Notes: generated by a model not told the origin, from the sequence alone. A stretch of 13,166 nucleotides of DNA from Ruminiclostridium sp. (GCA_017521345.1 JAFXCU010000151.1:1-13166), one strand, 5' to 3'; shown: positions 4,316-12,697, counted from the stretch's first letter. Translations and numbers: made by a program.

Positions 4316-6280
4316 TCAGTTGATCTTCAGGCCTTCCCACAGGGTGTTCATGTACTGAAGCATGTCGTTGGAAAGGTTGCGGTAGGCCAGGTGGTTGTAC
4401 TTCTCGTCGAAGTGATCCATGGGGGGATAGAGGATCTCGATGGCCTCCTCACCCATGTCCTCCATGTAGGTCTCGCTCTCGTAGACCAGGGAGTTGGGGG
4501 AGGCGTAGCAGATGTACTCTGCGTTGGCGATGGCGGCCTCTTCGCTGAGCATGAAGTTGATGAAGATCTCGGCCAGCTCCTGATTTTCCGCACAGGAGGG
4601 GATACACATGGCGTCGAAGAAGTAGTTGGTCTCGTCGGGGTAGTAGAACTGCAGGTCCACATCCTCAGCCTGACCCTCCTGCATGATGAAGTAGTCACCG
4701 GCGTAGTAGGCGCCGATGGAGGCCTCGCCGGACTGGAGGGTGTTGAAGATCTCGTCCATGACGTAGGCCTTCACCAGGGGCCGCTGGGCCATGAGCTCGT
4801 CCAGGGCACGGTCCCACTGGGCCTTGTCGGTGGTGTTCACGTCGATGCCCAGCTTGTACATGGCGGTGCCGAAGGCGTCACGGGGGTTGTTGAACTGGAG
4901 GATGGAGCGGGTGTACTTCTCGTTCCACAGCAGATCCCAGCCGCCGACGTCGGCCTCGTCCACCACGTTGGCATCGTAGATGACACCGATGACACCGTAG
5001 GTGTAGGGGACGGTATACTGGTTGTCGGGGTCATAGTACAGGCCCTTGTACTGATCGCCGATGTACTGGTAGTTGGGGATATTCTCATAGTTCAGGGGCA
5101 GGAGCATATCCTCGGCGATGAGACGGGCGATCATGTAGTCCGAGGGAATGATAACATCGTAGCTGACGGCGCCGCTCTGGAGCTTGGCGTACATATCCTC
5201 GTTGGAGGCGAAGGTGGAATAGTTCACCTTGACCTTCTGGCCGTACTCCTCCTCATACCAGGCCTCGAAGGCCTTGATGGTGTCCAGAGAGTCGTCCGAG
5301 CCGTCGGAGATGTACTCGCCCCAGTTGTAGACGTTCAGCTCCACGGTGTCGGAGTTGCTGCCGATGAAGGAGACAGCACCCACCACCACCAGGGCGGCGG
5401 CGATGACACCGCCTGCGATGAGCTCCTTGCCCCGGTTGCCCAGATGGTGCCGGCGGTGGGCCTTCTTGGCGGCCCGGCGTTCCTTGGCCTCCTCGTCATC
5501 GTCGTCCATCAGGTTGGTGATGAGAAGCAGAGCCAGGATCACGAAGAAGATGATGGTGGCCAGGGCGTACATCTTGGGGGTGACCGTCTTCTTGGTCATG
5601 CTGTAGATGCGGATGGGGAGGGTCTCAAAGCCGTTGCCGGCGGTGAAGTAACTGATGACGAAGTCATCCAGGGACAGGGTGAAGGCCATGATGAGGCCGG
5701 TGAGGATGCCGGGCAGGATCTCAGGCAGCTCCACCTTCACGAAGGCCCGGAAGGGGGTGCAGCCCAGGTCCATGGCGGCCTCGGGCAGGGACTTGTCCAT
5801 CTGCCGCAGCTTGGGCAGAACCTGGAGGATGACGTAGGGCAGGCAGAAGGTGATGTGGGCGATGAGCATGGTCCAGAAGTTCAGGCTGGTGCTCAGGCCC
5901 ATGAGACGGCCTGCAAAGACGAACATCAGCATCAGGGAGATACCGGTGATGATGTCCGGGTTGGTCATGGGGATGTTGGTCACCGTGTTGTAGGTGGCCT
6001 GGAGGTACTTGCTGCGGAGCTTGTTGATGCCCACGGCAGCGGCGGTGCCCATGATGGTGGAGATGATGGAGGCGGCCAGGGCCAGCACCAGGGTGTTTTT
6101 CAGGGCGCCCAGAGTGTTGGTGTCGTGGAAGAGCTCCTTGTACCAGTACAGGGAGAAGCCCTCAAAGACCGACAGGCTGTTGCTACTGTTGAAGGAGAAC
6201 ACCAGCAGGATGATGATGGGGGCGAAGAGGAAGAGGAAAATGAGGGCGGTGTAGAGTTTTGCTGCAGGTTTCATGCTCAT
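4316..6280 (-). CDS. potCD: Fused spermidine/putrescine ABC permease (PotC) and substrate-binding protein (PotD)
   Basis: A 654-residue fusion. Residues 1-258 are a PotC-type permease with about six membrane segments (first at 9-30) and the EAA loop EAAMDLGCTPFRAF...LPGI (167-192) that contacts PotA. A charged linker (DDDDEEAKERR..., 259-286) leads to one more membrane segment (287-306), which puts the PotD-like domain (about 313-654) outside, tethered to the membrane instead of being a lipoprotein. Compared with remembered E. coli PotD, polyamine-site residues W34, Y37, S83, Y85 and D257 correspond to W320, Y323, S380, Y382 and D556. Two aromatic positions appear changed (W229 to Y526, W255 to F554), so the preferred polyamine is uncertain. 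ATG 6280 overlaps the potB stop (ATGA). AAGGAGGTAA sits very close, so the in-frame ATG at 6274 is an alternative start. It ends ahead of a strong terminator. Confidence 0.93.
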   Translation of the reverse strand: MSMKPAAKLYTALIFLFLFAPIIILLVFSFNSSNSLSVFEGFSLYWYKELFHDTNTLGALKNTLVLALAASIISTIMGTAAAVGINKLRSKYLQATYNTVTNIPMTNPDIITGISLMLMFVFAGRLMGLSTSLNFWTMLIAHITFCLPYVILQVLPKLRQMDKSLPEAAMDLGCTPFRAFVKVELPEILPGILTGLIMAFTLSLDDFVISYFTAGNGFETLPIRIYSMTKKTVTPKMYALATIIFFVILALLLITNLMDDDDEEAKERRAAKKAHRRHHLGNRGKELIAGGVIAAALVVVGAVSFIGSNSDTVELNVYNWGEYISDGSDDSLDTIKAFEAWYEEEYGQKVKVNYSTFASNEDMYAKLQSGAVSYDVIIPSDYMIARLIAEDMLLPLNYENIPNYQYIGDQYKGLYYDPDNQYTVPYTYGVIGVIYDANVVDEADVGGWDLLWNEKYTRSILQFNNPRDAFGTAMYKLGIDVNTTDKAQWDRALDELMAQRPLVKAYVMDEIFNTLQSGEASIGAYYAGDYFIMQEGQAEDVDLQFYYPDETNYFFDAMCIPSCAENQELAEIFINFMLSEEAAIANAEYICYASPNSLVYESETYMEDMGEEAIEILYPPMDHFDEKYNHLAYRNLSNDMLQYMNTLWEGLKIN

Positions 6281-7169
6281 TTACCTCCTTCCACATGACG
6301 GGCGGTGAGGACCTGCATGACGCCCATGCAGACCAGCAGGACCACCATCAGGATGAAGGCCATGGCGGCTGCGAAGTGCAGGTTGTTGGCCACGTACTGG
6401 CTCTCGATGGCGTCACCGATCAGGAAGAACTTGCCGTCGCCCAGCTTCTGGGAGATGTAGAAGGTGCTCACCGAGGGGATGAGGACCATGGTCACGCCGT
6501 TGATGACGCCGGGGAGAGACAGAGGCCAGATGACCCGGCGCAGGACGCCGAAGCCGTTGCAGCCCAGGTCGCGGGCGGCTTCGATGAGCTTCACGTCCAT
6601 CTTGGCCATAATGGAGTACAGGGGCAGGACCATGTAGGGCAGGTAGTCGTAGACCATGCCGATGACCACGGCTGCTTCGGTGCCGATGATATGGACCCCG
6701 GGCAGATGGAAGAAGGTCAGGAAATTGTTCAGGATGCCCGTATCCTGGAGGATGGTCATCCAGGCGTAGGTGCGGATGAGGAAGTTCATCCACATGGGGA
6801 TCATGATGATGGTCATGAAGGTCTTCTGGATCTTGGGCTCTGCCCTTGCCATGATGTAGGCCAGGGGATAGGCCAGGACCAGGCAGACGACGGTGGAGAT
6901 GACCGCCAGCTTCAGGGAGCGCCAGAAGATCACCAGGTAGGTGTAGACCTCTTTGGAGGAGCCGTCCTCCTGGATCACCTGGGAGGTGGCGGTGAAGAAC
7001 CGCTGGATGTGCTCCAGGGTGAAGTTGAAGTTGTTGTCAGTGAAGGCGTAGTATGCCACGAAGACCAGGGGTACCAGGATAAAGAACATGGCCCAGACAG
7101 AGTAGGGACCCAATGTCGCATAGTAACTGGTCTTGGCGACCCGCCCTTCCCTGCGGGTCTTTTTGTTGG

Positions 7170-7173
<4 letters not shown>
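6277..7173 (-). CDS. potB: Spermidine/putrescine ABC transporter permease PotB
   Basis: A 298-residue inner-membrane permease, slightly longer than typical PotB. About six hydrophobic segments are visible, from [21 protein letters not shown] (about 24-44) to [20 protein letters not shown] near the C-terminus. The cytoplasmic coupling loop [20 protein letters not shown] is the EAA motif that docks on the ATPase. The basic N-terminus ([11 protein letters not shown]) fits a cytoplasmic start. It would form a heterodimeric channel with the PotC part of the fusion. ATG 7173 overlaps the potA stop (ATGA, 7170-7173), and its own stop overlaps the potCD start, so the three cistrons are translationally coupled. 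GAGGAGG in the potA tail can serve as its ribosome site. Confidence 0.95.
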
Positions 7174-8294
<1,121 letters not shown>

Positions 8295-8308
8295 AGGAGC
8301 ATCCCTCC

Positions 8309-8350
8309 AAAAAACAAAAGTGACTGTACACCGATGGCATACAGTCACTT
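8309..8350 (-). terminator. Leader terminator / attenuator just before potA
   Basis: On the - strand AAGTGACTGTA (8340-8350) pairs perfectly with TACAGTCACTT (8318-8328) across an 11-base loop, and is followed by TTGTTTTTT. The T-run abuts the potA Shine-Dalgarno (8303-8308). A terminator in this position must be bypassed for potA expression, or else ends a separate upstream RNA. A smaller GGGGA/TCCCC hairpin followed by CTTTTT lies at 8364-8381. Confidence 0.8.
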
Positions 8351-8680
8351 GCAGATTTCACGAAAAAGGGGGAATATCCCCGTGGAAACCAAAGATTATG
8401 AGAGTCTATATAGCAAAGAAACTTACTTTTACTACTCTTATTGATCATTTCACAAGTTTGTATGCTCGGAAGCAATGGTTTGGTTTAAGTTACCAACTTA
8501 TAAAACTTGGGCTTTTAACCCAATCAATAAGGCAACAGAAGTTGCCGCCGCATCATGCGGAACTCGGCATTCGACCCGGCTGTCCGTGTGGCCTTGGAGG
8601 CTGAGCGGCGGGGGAAATGCTCAGCGGCGGTCGTGTCTTGCTTTGGAAAGACTCAATATCTTGTTTTCCAATTTAAGATT
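8351..8680 (-). ncRNA. Long structured leader or independent ncRNA upstream of potA, unidentified
   Basis: About 330 non-coding bases lie between a strong promoter and the terminator ahead of potA. Stable local stems include GCTGAGC (8600-8606) with GCTCAGC (8619-8625), CCGCA-tca-TGCGG (8548-8560), GGCAAC-agaa-GTTGCC (8531-8546), TTGGG/CCCAA (8507-8523) and AAGTT-acc-AACTT (8487-8499), with unpaired, unusual-looking linkers between them. This density is typical of a conserved structured RNA. I see no T-box, SAM, TPP, cobalamin, lysine or guanidine hallmark. A polyamine-operon riboswitch would fit the location. An abundant clostridial ncRNA such as the raiA type is another candidate I could not verify. 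The open frames across it have no Shine-Dalgarno and no protein-like composition. Confidence 0.6.
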
Positions 8681-8686
8681 GTAGTA

Positions 8687-8724
8687 ATTTTATCAGAAAT
8701 ATAGAACCCTGTCAACTGGACAGG
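8687..8724 (-). promoter_or_regulatory. Near-consensus promoter of the potA leader with overlapping palindrome
   Basis: On the - strand, TTGACA (8710-8715, perfect) and TAAAAT (8687-8692, 5/6) are exactly 17 bases apart, giving a start near 8680. A 6-5-6 inverted repeat CCTGTC-N5-GACAGG (8708-8724) covers the -35, as a repressor operator would. Confidence 0.8.
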
Positions 8725-8747
8725 AAAAAAGTCGAGGGGGATTTTGA

Positions 8748-8773
8748 AAGGCTCCCTCGTCAGAGGGAGCCTT
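8748..8773. repeat. Hairpin repeat GGCTCCCTC-gtca-GAGGGAGCC, DUF559 3' side
   Basis: AAGGCTCCCTC (8748-8758) pairs perfectly with GAGGGAGCCTT (8763-8773). The stop codon of the DUF559 gene (8760-8762) lies in its loop, so the last residues GSL are encoded by the repeat. The same hairpin recurs at 9254-9273 and, with a swapped base pair, at 9132-9151. It may also act as a terminator, though - strand T-richness is poor. Confidence 0.8.
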
Positions 8774-9113
8774 TTATATGATTATCAATGGATTGGCAAA
8801 CGCCGGAGAAATTTCGGTGAATATCCAGGTTGGAGAAGCGGAGCACTGTCAGTCCCATAGCTTGGAGGGCTTTTGTACGGCGCGCGTCCTGCTCAATCTG
8901 GTTGGGGTCATAGTGGCCGCCGCCGTCCAGTTCGATGACCAGTTTGGCCTTGGCACAGTAAAAGTCGGCAATGTAGGAGCCAATGGCCTTCTGCCGCTGG
9001 AACCGAGCGGGATACGTTCGTAAAAAGTCGTACCAGAGTTTCCGTTCCCAAGGAGTCATGTTCTTGCGCAGGTTTCGTGCAAGGGGGATGTTATTTTTGT
9101 CGTAAGGCTTCAT
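8760..9113 (-). CDS. DUF559 domain protein (Vsr-like PD-(D/E)XK endonuclease fold)
   Basis: A 117-residue protein, the usual length for single-domain DUF559 members. The family signatures are in order: ARNLRKNMTPWERKLWYDFL (12-31), FQRQKAIGSYIADFYC (38-53), KLVIELDGGGHYDP (57-70), a D76/R79 DARRTKAL segment, and VLRFSNLDIHRN (90-101). D50, E61 and D63 are the likely metal-binding positions of the nuclease-like core. The family is predicted to be related to very-short-patch-repair endonucleases; its biological role is poorly known. ATG 9113 follows GGGAGGAG closely. The gene is bracketed by matching GGCTCCCTC hairpins, and its stop codon lies inside one of them. It stands alone between rluA-type and pot genes with no methylase nearby, so a restriction role is not indicated. 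Confidence 0.9.
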   Translation of the reverse strand: MKPYDKNNIPLARNLRKNMTPWERKLWYDFLRTYPARFQRQKAIGSYIADFYCAKAKLVIELDGGGHYDPNQIEQDARRTKALQAMGLTVLRFSNLDIHRNFSGVCQSIDNHIKGSL

Positions 9114-9130
9114 AGGACTCCTCCCATCGT

Positions 9131-9274
9131 GCCTCCCTCTGACGAGGGAGGTGCCCCGAAGGGGCGGAGGGAGAGATACCGTATCGTGAAGGGCTGTGCA
9201 AACCTATCACAGGTCTTATCTCTCCCTCAGTCTTCGCCCTGTGGGCGAATCCAGCTCCCTCGTCAGAGGGAGCC
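9131..9274. repeat. Composite inverted-repeat element (MITE-like) of about 144 bp
   Basis: Both ends are hairpins: CCTCCCTC/GAGGGAGG (9132-9151) and GCTCCCTC/GAGGGAGC (9254-9273). Inside each is a second hairpin that differs: GCCCC-gaa-GGGGC (9153-9165) on the left and TTCGCCC-tgt-GGGCGAA (9233-9249) on the right. Next come matching inverted 12-mers GAGGGAGAGATA (9167-9178) and TATCTCTCCCTC (9217-9228). The centre (9179-9216) is unique apart from a small ACCT/AGGT stem. The layout is that of a small non-autonomous mobile or palindromic element between rluA and DUF559. The end hairpins differ by a compensated base pair, so pairing is preserved. Confidence 0.75.
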
Positions 9275-9283
9275 TTAGTTGGG

Positions 9284-10258
9284 TCAGTCTACAGTGACTC
9301 CGGGGAAGAACTCCTCCACGAAGGGTACGTCGGTGACCGTCCACTCCCGGCCCTTGAGACCCTCCAGGCAGCCTGCGTCGGTGGTGAAGGGGAAGGAGAG
9401 CTTGTAGGAGTACAGGGCCTGTCCGTTGGTCTTGCCCATGCGCTTGTTCTCCCGCTCACGGCCGTACTTGCCGTCACCCAGCAGGGGATGGCCGGCGGCG
9501 GCCATCTGGGCCCGGATCTGGTGGGTCCGGCCGGTGATGAGGTGGCACTCCACCAGGGACATGCCGTTGCGCTTGGCCAGGGTCCGGTAGAGAGTCACGG
9601 CGGTGCGGCCCCCCTCCACGGGCTTGTTGTGGACGAAGACCTGCTTTTTGCCCTCGTCCTTCACCAGGAAGTTCTCCAGCCGGCCCTCGGCGGGCTTGGG
9701 GGTCCCCAGGACGATGCACAGGTAGGACTTCTCCACCTCCCGGTCCTTGATCTTCTGGTTCATGATCCGCAGGGTCTCGGCGTTCTTGGCGGCGATGACG
9801 ATGCCGCCGGTATTCCGGTCGATGCGGTTGCACAGGGCGGGGGCGAAGGAGTTCTCCCAATAGGGGGACCACTCCTTCTTTTGATAAAGGTAGGCCTGGA
9901 TGTGGGTGATGAGGGTGTTGACCCGCTCGGTCTCGTCGGGATGGACCACCATGCCGGGGCGCTTGTCCAGCAGCATCAGGTTCTCGTCCTCGTAGACGAT
10001 GTTCAGCTGGGGCTTGAAGACCGACAGGAAGGCGTTCTCCGGGGTGGGCTTTTCGAAGAACTCATCGTTGATGTAGAGCTGGAGCACATCCCCCTTCTGG
10101 AGGCGGGTGTCCCGCTTGGCTCCCTTGCCGTTGAGCTTGACCCGCTTGATGCGGATGTACTTCTGGGCCAGGGGAGCAGGGAGGACGGGAAGGGTCTTGC
10201 CCAGCCACCGGTCCAGTCTCTGGCCGGCGTCATTTTGCCCGATGGTGAATTCCCGCAT
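9284..10258 (-). CDS. RluA-family pseudouridine synthase with S4 domain
   Basis: A 324-residue RNA pseudouridine synthase. Residues 1-65 form an S4 RNA-binding domain (GQRLDRWLGK, IRIKRVKLNGKGAKRDTRLQ, KGDVLQLYI). The catalytic domain follows: VYEDENLMLLDKRPGMVVHP (88-107), then the active-site loop CNRIDRNTGGIVI with catalytic D147, and GRTHQIRAQMAAAGHPLLGD (243-262) near the C-terminus. RluA-family enzymes isomerise uridine in 23S rRNA or tRNA. The exact target (RluC-, RluD- or YhcT-like) cannot be set from sequence alone. ATG 10258 has only a weak AAAGG about 11 bases upstream. The gene is monocistronic, diverges from yceD-rpmF, and ends ten bases from the repeat element at 9131-9274. Confidence 0.94.
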   Translation of the reverse strand: MREFTIGQNDAGQRLDRWLGKTLPVLPAPLAQKYIRIKRVKLNGKGAKRDTRLQKGDVLQLYINDEFFEKPTPENAFLSVFKPQLNIVYEDENLMLLDKRPGMVVHPDETERVNTLITHIQAYLYQKKEWSPYWENSFAPALCNRIDRNTGGIVIAAKNAETLRIMNQKIKDREVEKSYLCIVLGTPKPAEGRLENFLVKDEGKKQVFVHNKPVEGGRTAVTLYRTLAKRNGMSLVECHLITGRTHQIRAQMAAAGHPLLGDGKYGRERENKRMGKTNGQALYSYKLSFPFTTDAGCLEGLKGREWTVTDVPFVEEFFPGVTVD

Positions 10259-10358
10259 AAAAAACGCAACCTTTCTTCTCTCGATTTCTCTATCCTGTCA
10301 CTTGTCAGGGAGGAGAAATCGTTGTATACTATATAAAGTGTCTGTCGATATTGACGGC

Positions 10359-10385
10359 ATACCATGGATGCGAAAGCCATGGTAT
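10359..10385. other. Palindrome in the rluA-type/yceD divergent intergenic region
   Basis: ATACCATGG (10359-10367) pairs perfectly with CCATGGTAT (10377-10385) around nine bases, midway between the divergent genes (gap 10259-10482). It has no T-run, so it is more likely an operator or structural element than a terminator. The AT-rich stretch 10323-10340 (TATACTATATAAAG) may hold the leftward promoter, but I cannot fix its hexamers. Confidence 0.4.
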
Positions 10386-10425
10386 CCGTATTATATCACA
10401 GAATTCAAAAAAATGAAGAAAGTAT

Positions 10426-10454
10426 TTGACAATCGCGATCTTTTTTGCTAAAAT
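10426..10454 (+). promoter_or_regulatory. Promoter of yceD-rpmF
   Basis: TTGACA (10426-10431, perfect), a 17-base spacer and TAAAAT (10449-10454, 5/6) give a start near 10461, about 22 bases before the yceD ATG. This shows that the longer in-frame start at 10426 cannot be used. Confidence 0.9.
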
Positions 10455-10482
10455 GCTTTCTGTACCATGTGAGGATTGTGCT

Positions 10483-10980
10483 ATGCGACTGAATCTTAGA
10501 GAGATCATCCATGTGCCCGGGGCCGCTGTTCCCTTCGATTTTACTCTTGATCTCACCCAGGAGGAATTCTACGGAGAGCAGCCCATCACCCAGCCTGTCC
10601 ACGTGACTGGCCGTGTGAAGAACATCGCCGATGTTCTGGTCCTGGAAGGGCAGGCTAAGTCTGTGCTCGACTACACCTGTGACCGGTGTATGGGCGGATT
10701 CAGCCGGGAGAAGACCGTTAAGCTTTCCTATATGCTCGCCGAAGAGATGGAGGGAGAGGAAGACGGAGAGATCGTTCTCCTGGACGATGGCGAGATCGAC
10801 ATCGGTGATTTGGCCTACACAGCCTTCATCCTCGATATGGACACAAAACACTTATGCTCAGAAGACTGCAAGGGGCTTTGCCCCGGCTGCGGCGCAAACC
10901 TGAACCAGGAGCCTTGCCGGTGCAAAAAGCAGGTCGATCCCAGATGGGCCGCCCTCGAGCAGCTACTTAATAAAAACTGA
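10483..10980 (+). CDS. yceD: YceD/DUF177 family protein
   Basis: A 165-residue protein of the DUF177/YceD family, linked to 23S rRNA accumulation and almost always found directly ahead of rpmF. The N-terminal half is strand-rich (PFDFTLDLTQEEF), followed by CDRC (66-69). An acidic segment (EEMEGEEDGEIVLLDD) precedes the conserved C-terminal cysteine cluster LCSEDCKGLCPGCGANLN...CRC (C125, C129, C133, C136, C145, C147), which probably binds zinc. ATG 10483 is chosen because the promoter -10 lies at 10449-10454 and GAGG (10471-10474) has suitable spacing. The rpmF start is 55 bases downstream within the same transcript. The precise biochemical role of the family is not settled. Confidence 0.93.
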   Translation: MRLNLREIIHVPGAAVPFDFTLDLTQEEFYGEQPITQPVHVTGRVKNIADVLVLEGQAKSVLDYTCDRCMGGFSREKTVKLSYMLAEEMEGEEDGEIVLLDDGEIDIGDLAYTAFILDMDTKHLCSEDCKGLCPGCGANLNQEPCRCKKQVDPRWAALEQLLNKN

Positions 10981-11034
10981 GTAGTAACCACTAACCAAGT
11001 GCCCGAAAGGGTATCACCAAGGAGGTGTCTCGAA

Positions 11035-11217
11035 ATGGCGGTTCCGAAGAGTAAAGTCTCTAAGCAGAGACGTGATAAGCGGCGTGCAAACTGGAAGCTG
11101 GCAGCTCCCGCAGTCGCTACCTGCCCCAAGTGCGGTGCATATCGGCTGCCCCACCGGCTGTGCAAGGCCTGCATGACCTATGACGGCAAGGTGTTCGGCC
11201 AGGTTCAGGAGAACTAA
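11035..11217 (+). CDS. rpmF: 50S ribosomal protein L32 (zinc-binding form)
   Basis: A 60-residue L32 of standard length, beginning MAVPKSKVSKQRRDKRRANW. Four cysteines, C30 and C33 (CPKC) with C43 and C46 (CKAC), form the zinc ribbon, so this is the C+ paralog rather than a zinc-independent one. ATG 11035 is preceded by AAGGAGGTGT at 11019-11028; the longer open frame from 10999 has no such site. It is a structural component of the large subunit near the peptidyl-transferase exit region. It shares the yceD promoter and is followed immediately by a strong terminator. Confidence 0.98.
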   Translation: MAVPKSKVSKQRRDKRRANWKLAAPAVATCPKCGAYRLPHRLCKACMTYDGKVFGQVQEN

Positions 11218-11227
11218 TAGGAAAAAG

Positions 11228-11256
11228 AAGAGGGGATTGCCCCTCTTTCTTTTTTT
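11228..11256 (+). terminator. Intrinsic terminator of yceD-rpmF
   Basis: AAGAGGGG (11228-11235) pairs with CCCCTCTT (11240-11247) around ATTG, followed by TCTTTTTTT. It begins ten bases after the rpmF stop. Confidence 0.93.
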
Positions 11257-11296
11257 ATCCGGGTATATCCACCCGAATCAAAAAGAAGTCAACTCA

Positions 11297-11319
11297 GTAG
11301 GGGCGAATATCATCCGCCC
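11297..11319 (+). repeat. Single degenerate GTAGGG hairpin unit
   Basis: GTAGGGGCG at 11297-11305 and CGCCC at 11315-11319 form a short imperfect hairpin that resembles the units at 1800-1918 (GTAGGG followed by a palindrome). It lies between the rpmF terminator and the DUF512 gene. Confidence 0.45.
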
Positions 11320-11354
11320 GCTGTTTGCCAAGTAAACCCAAAGGAGGAACGTCT

Positions 11355-12662
11355 ATGTCCCTCACAACCATAAAAACCATCACCCCCGGCTCGCCCGCCC
11401 ATGGGGCCGGAGTCCGTCCGGGCGAGACCCTGACGGCCATCAACGGCCACCGGATCGTGGACGTGCTGGATTACAAATACTATTCCTACGACCCGGAGCT
11501 GGAGCTTTCCCTGCAGGAAGGGGAGAGCCAGCGCACCGTCTCCCTCACCAAGGAGGTGGGCGAGGACCTGGGCCTGGAGTTTGAGACCTACCTGATGGAC
11601 CGGGCTCGCTCCTGCGCCAACAAGTGCGTCTTCTGCTTCGTGGATCAGCTGCCCAAGGGGATGCGGGATACCTTATATTTTAAGGATGACGACGCCCGCC
11701 TGTCCTTCCTCCTGGGCAACTACATCACCCTTACCAATCTGAGCAAGCGGGAGCTCCAGCGGATCTGCGACCTGCACATCTCGCCCATCAACATCTCCGT
11801 CCACGCCACCGACCCGGAGGTCCGTAAGACTCTGCTGGGGAGCAAGCGGGGCGGGGAGATCATGGAGATCATGGAGCGGTTCGCCCAGGCGGGTATCGTG
11901 ATGAACTGCCAGATCGTGGCCTGCCCCGGCCTCAACGACGGGGAGGTCCTCCAGAAGAGCATGGAGGAACTGGCCGCCCTCTATCCCCAGGTCAAGAGCG
12001 TCTCCGTGGTCCCTGTGGGCCTCACCCGGCACCGGGAGGGCCTGTACCCCCTGGAGCCCTATACGGTGGAGACCGCCTCTGCAGTGGTCAGGCAGGTGGA
12101 GGCCTTTGCCGAGGACTGCCTGGACAAGCACGGAAGCCGGATCTTCTGGTGCTCCGACGAGTTCTACATCCAGGGCGGATTGGAACTCCCCGACGACGAA
12201 TACTACGAGGAGTACACCCAGCTGGACAACGGCGTGGGTATGCTCCGGCTCCTGTCTGTGGAGTGCAACGGCGCCTCCTTCGGCGCCCCGGAGGATATCT
12301 GGGTGGAGCCCTTCTCCATCGCCACCGGCGTGGCCGCCGCCCCCTATCTGCGGGAAATCATTGACAGTGCGGCGGCAAAGTGCCATACTGAGCTTACCTA
12401 TGAGGTCTATCCCATCGTGAACCACTTCTTCGGTGAGACCGTCACCGTGGCAGGTCTGGTCACCGGTCAGGACCTGATCGCCCAGCTCAAGGGCAAGGAT
12501 CTGGGTACCCGGGTCCTCATCGCCCAGAATATGCTCCGCCATGGGGAGACCGTCTTCCTGGATGATGTCACCCTGGAGGAGGTGGAGGCCCAGCTGGGTG
12601 TTCCCGTGATCCCTGTGCCTCAGGACGGCTTCGACCTCTTCGAAGCGGTCTTCGGCTGCTGA
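11355..12662 (+). CDS. DUF512 protein with PDZ and radical-SAM-like Fe-S motif
   Basis: A 435-residue protein of the DUF512 family. Residues about 3-66 form a PDZ-like domain ([20 protein letters not shown]). A cysteine motif CxxxCxxC follows (C87, C91, C94 in [15 protein letters not shown]), as in radical SAM enzymes, with a barrel-like middle ([40 protein letters not shown]). The DUF512 C-terminal part includes [16 protein letters not shown] and [13 protein letters not shown]. It resembles the 'FeS-containing oxidoreductase' annotated in cyanobacteria; no reaction is established to my knowledge. ATG 11355 follows AAGGAGG (11341-11347) with seven-base spacing. The der start is 36 bases after its stop, a pairing common in Firmicutes that suggests a link to ribosome biogenesis. 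No separate promoter for der is evident. Confidence 0.92.
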   Translation: MSLTTIKTITPGSPAHGAGVRPGETLTAINGHRIVDVLDYKYYSYDPELELSLQEGESQRTVSLTKEVGEDLGLEFETYLMDRARSCANKCVFCFVDQLPKGMRDTLYFKDDDARLSFLLGNYITLTNLSKRELQRICDLHISPINISVHATDPEVRKTLLGSKRGGEIMEIMERFAQAGIVMNCQIVACPGLNDGEVLQKSMEELAALYPQVKSVSVVPVGLTRHREGLYPLEPYTVETASAVVRQVEAFAEDCLDKHGSRIFWCSDEFYIQGGLELPDDEYYEEYTQLDNGVGMLRLLSVECNGASFGAPEDIWVEPFSIATGVAAAPYLREIIDSAAAKCHTELTYEVYPIVNHFFGETVTVAGLVTGQDLIAQLKGKDLGTRVLIAQNMLRHGETVFLDDVTLEEVEAQLGVPVIPVPQDGFDLFEAVFGC

Positions 12663-12697
12663 TATTTTCAACGATTATATATAAGGAGGTAAACGAT

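Noticed and set aside
4391..6298. 635-codon + strand ORF opposite potCD
   Set aside because: Antisense shadow of a GC-rich gene: Val/Gly/His/Asp-rich low-complexity translation, no ribosome site, while the - strand frame has full PotC and PotD motifs.
8295..8348. 18-codon N-terminal extension of PotA
   Set aside because: It would be translated from the terminator hairpin and its T-run and has no ribosome site. ATG 8294 has GGAGGG at correct spacing.
8561..8590. GGGTCGAATGCC on the - strand resembling a tRNA T-loop
   Set aside because: No acceptor, D-arm or anticodon stem can be built around it.
8748..9274. Possible CRISPR-like spaced repeats
   Set aside because: Only three copies, irregular spacing, a gene between them, and no cas genes. 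They are palindromic elements, not an array.
10426..10482. 19-codon N-terminal extension of YceD
   Set aside because: It covers the -35 and -10 hexamers, so it lies upstream of the transcription start.
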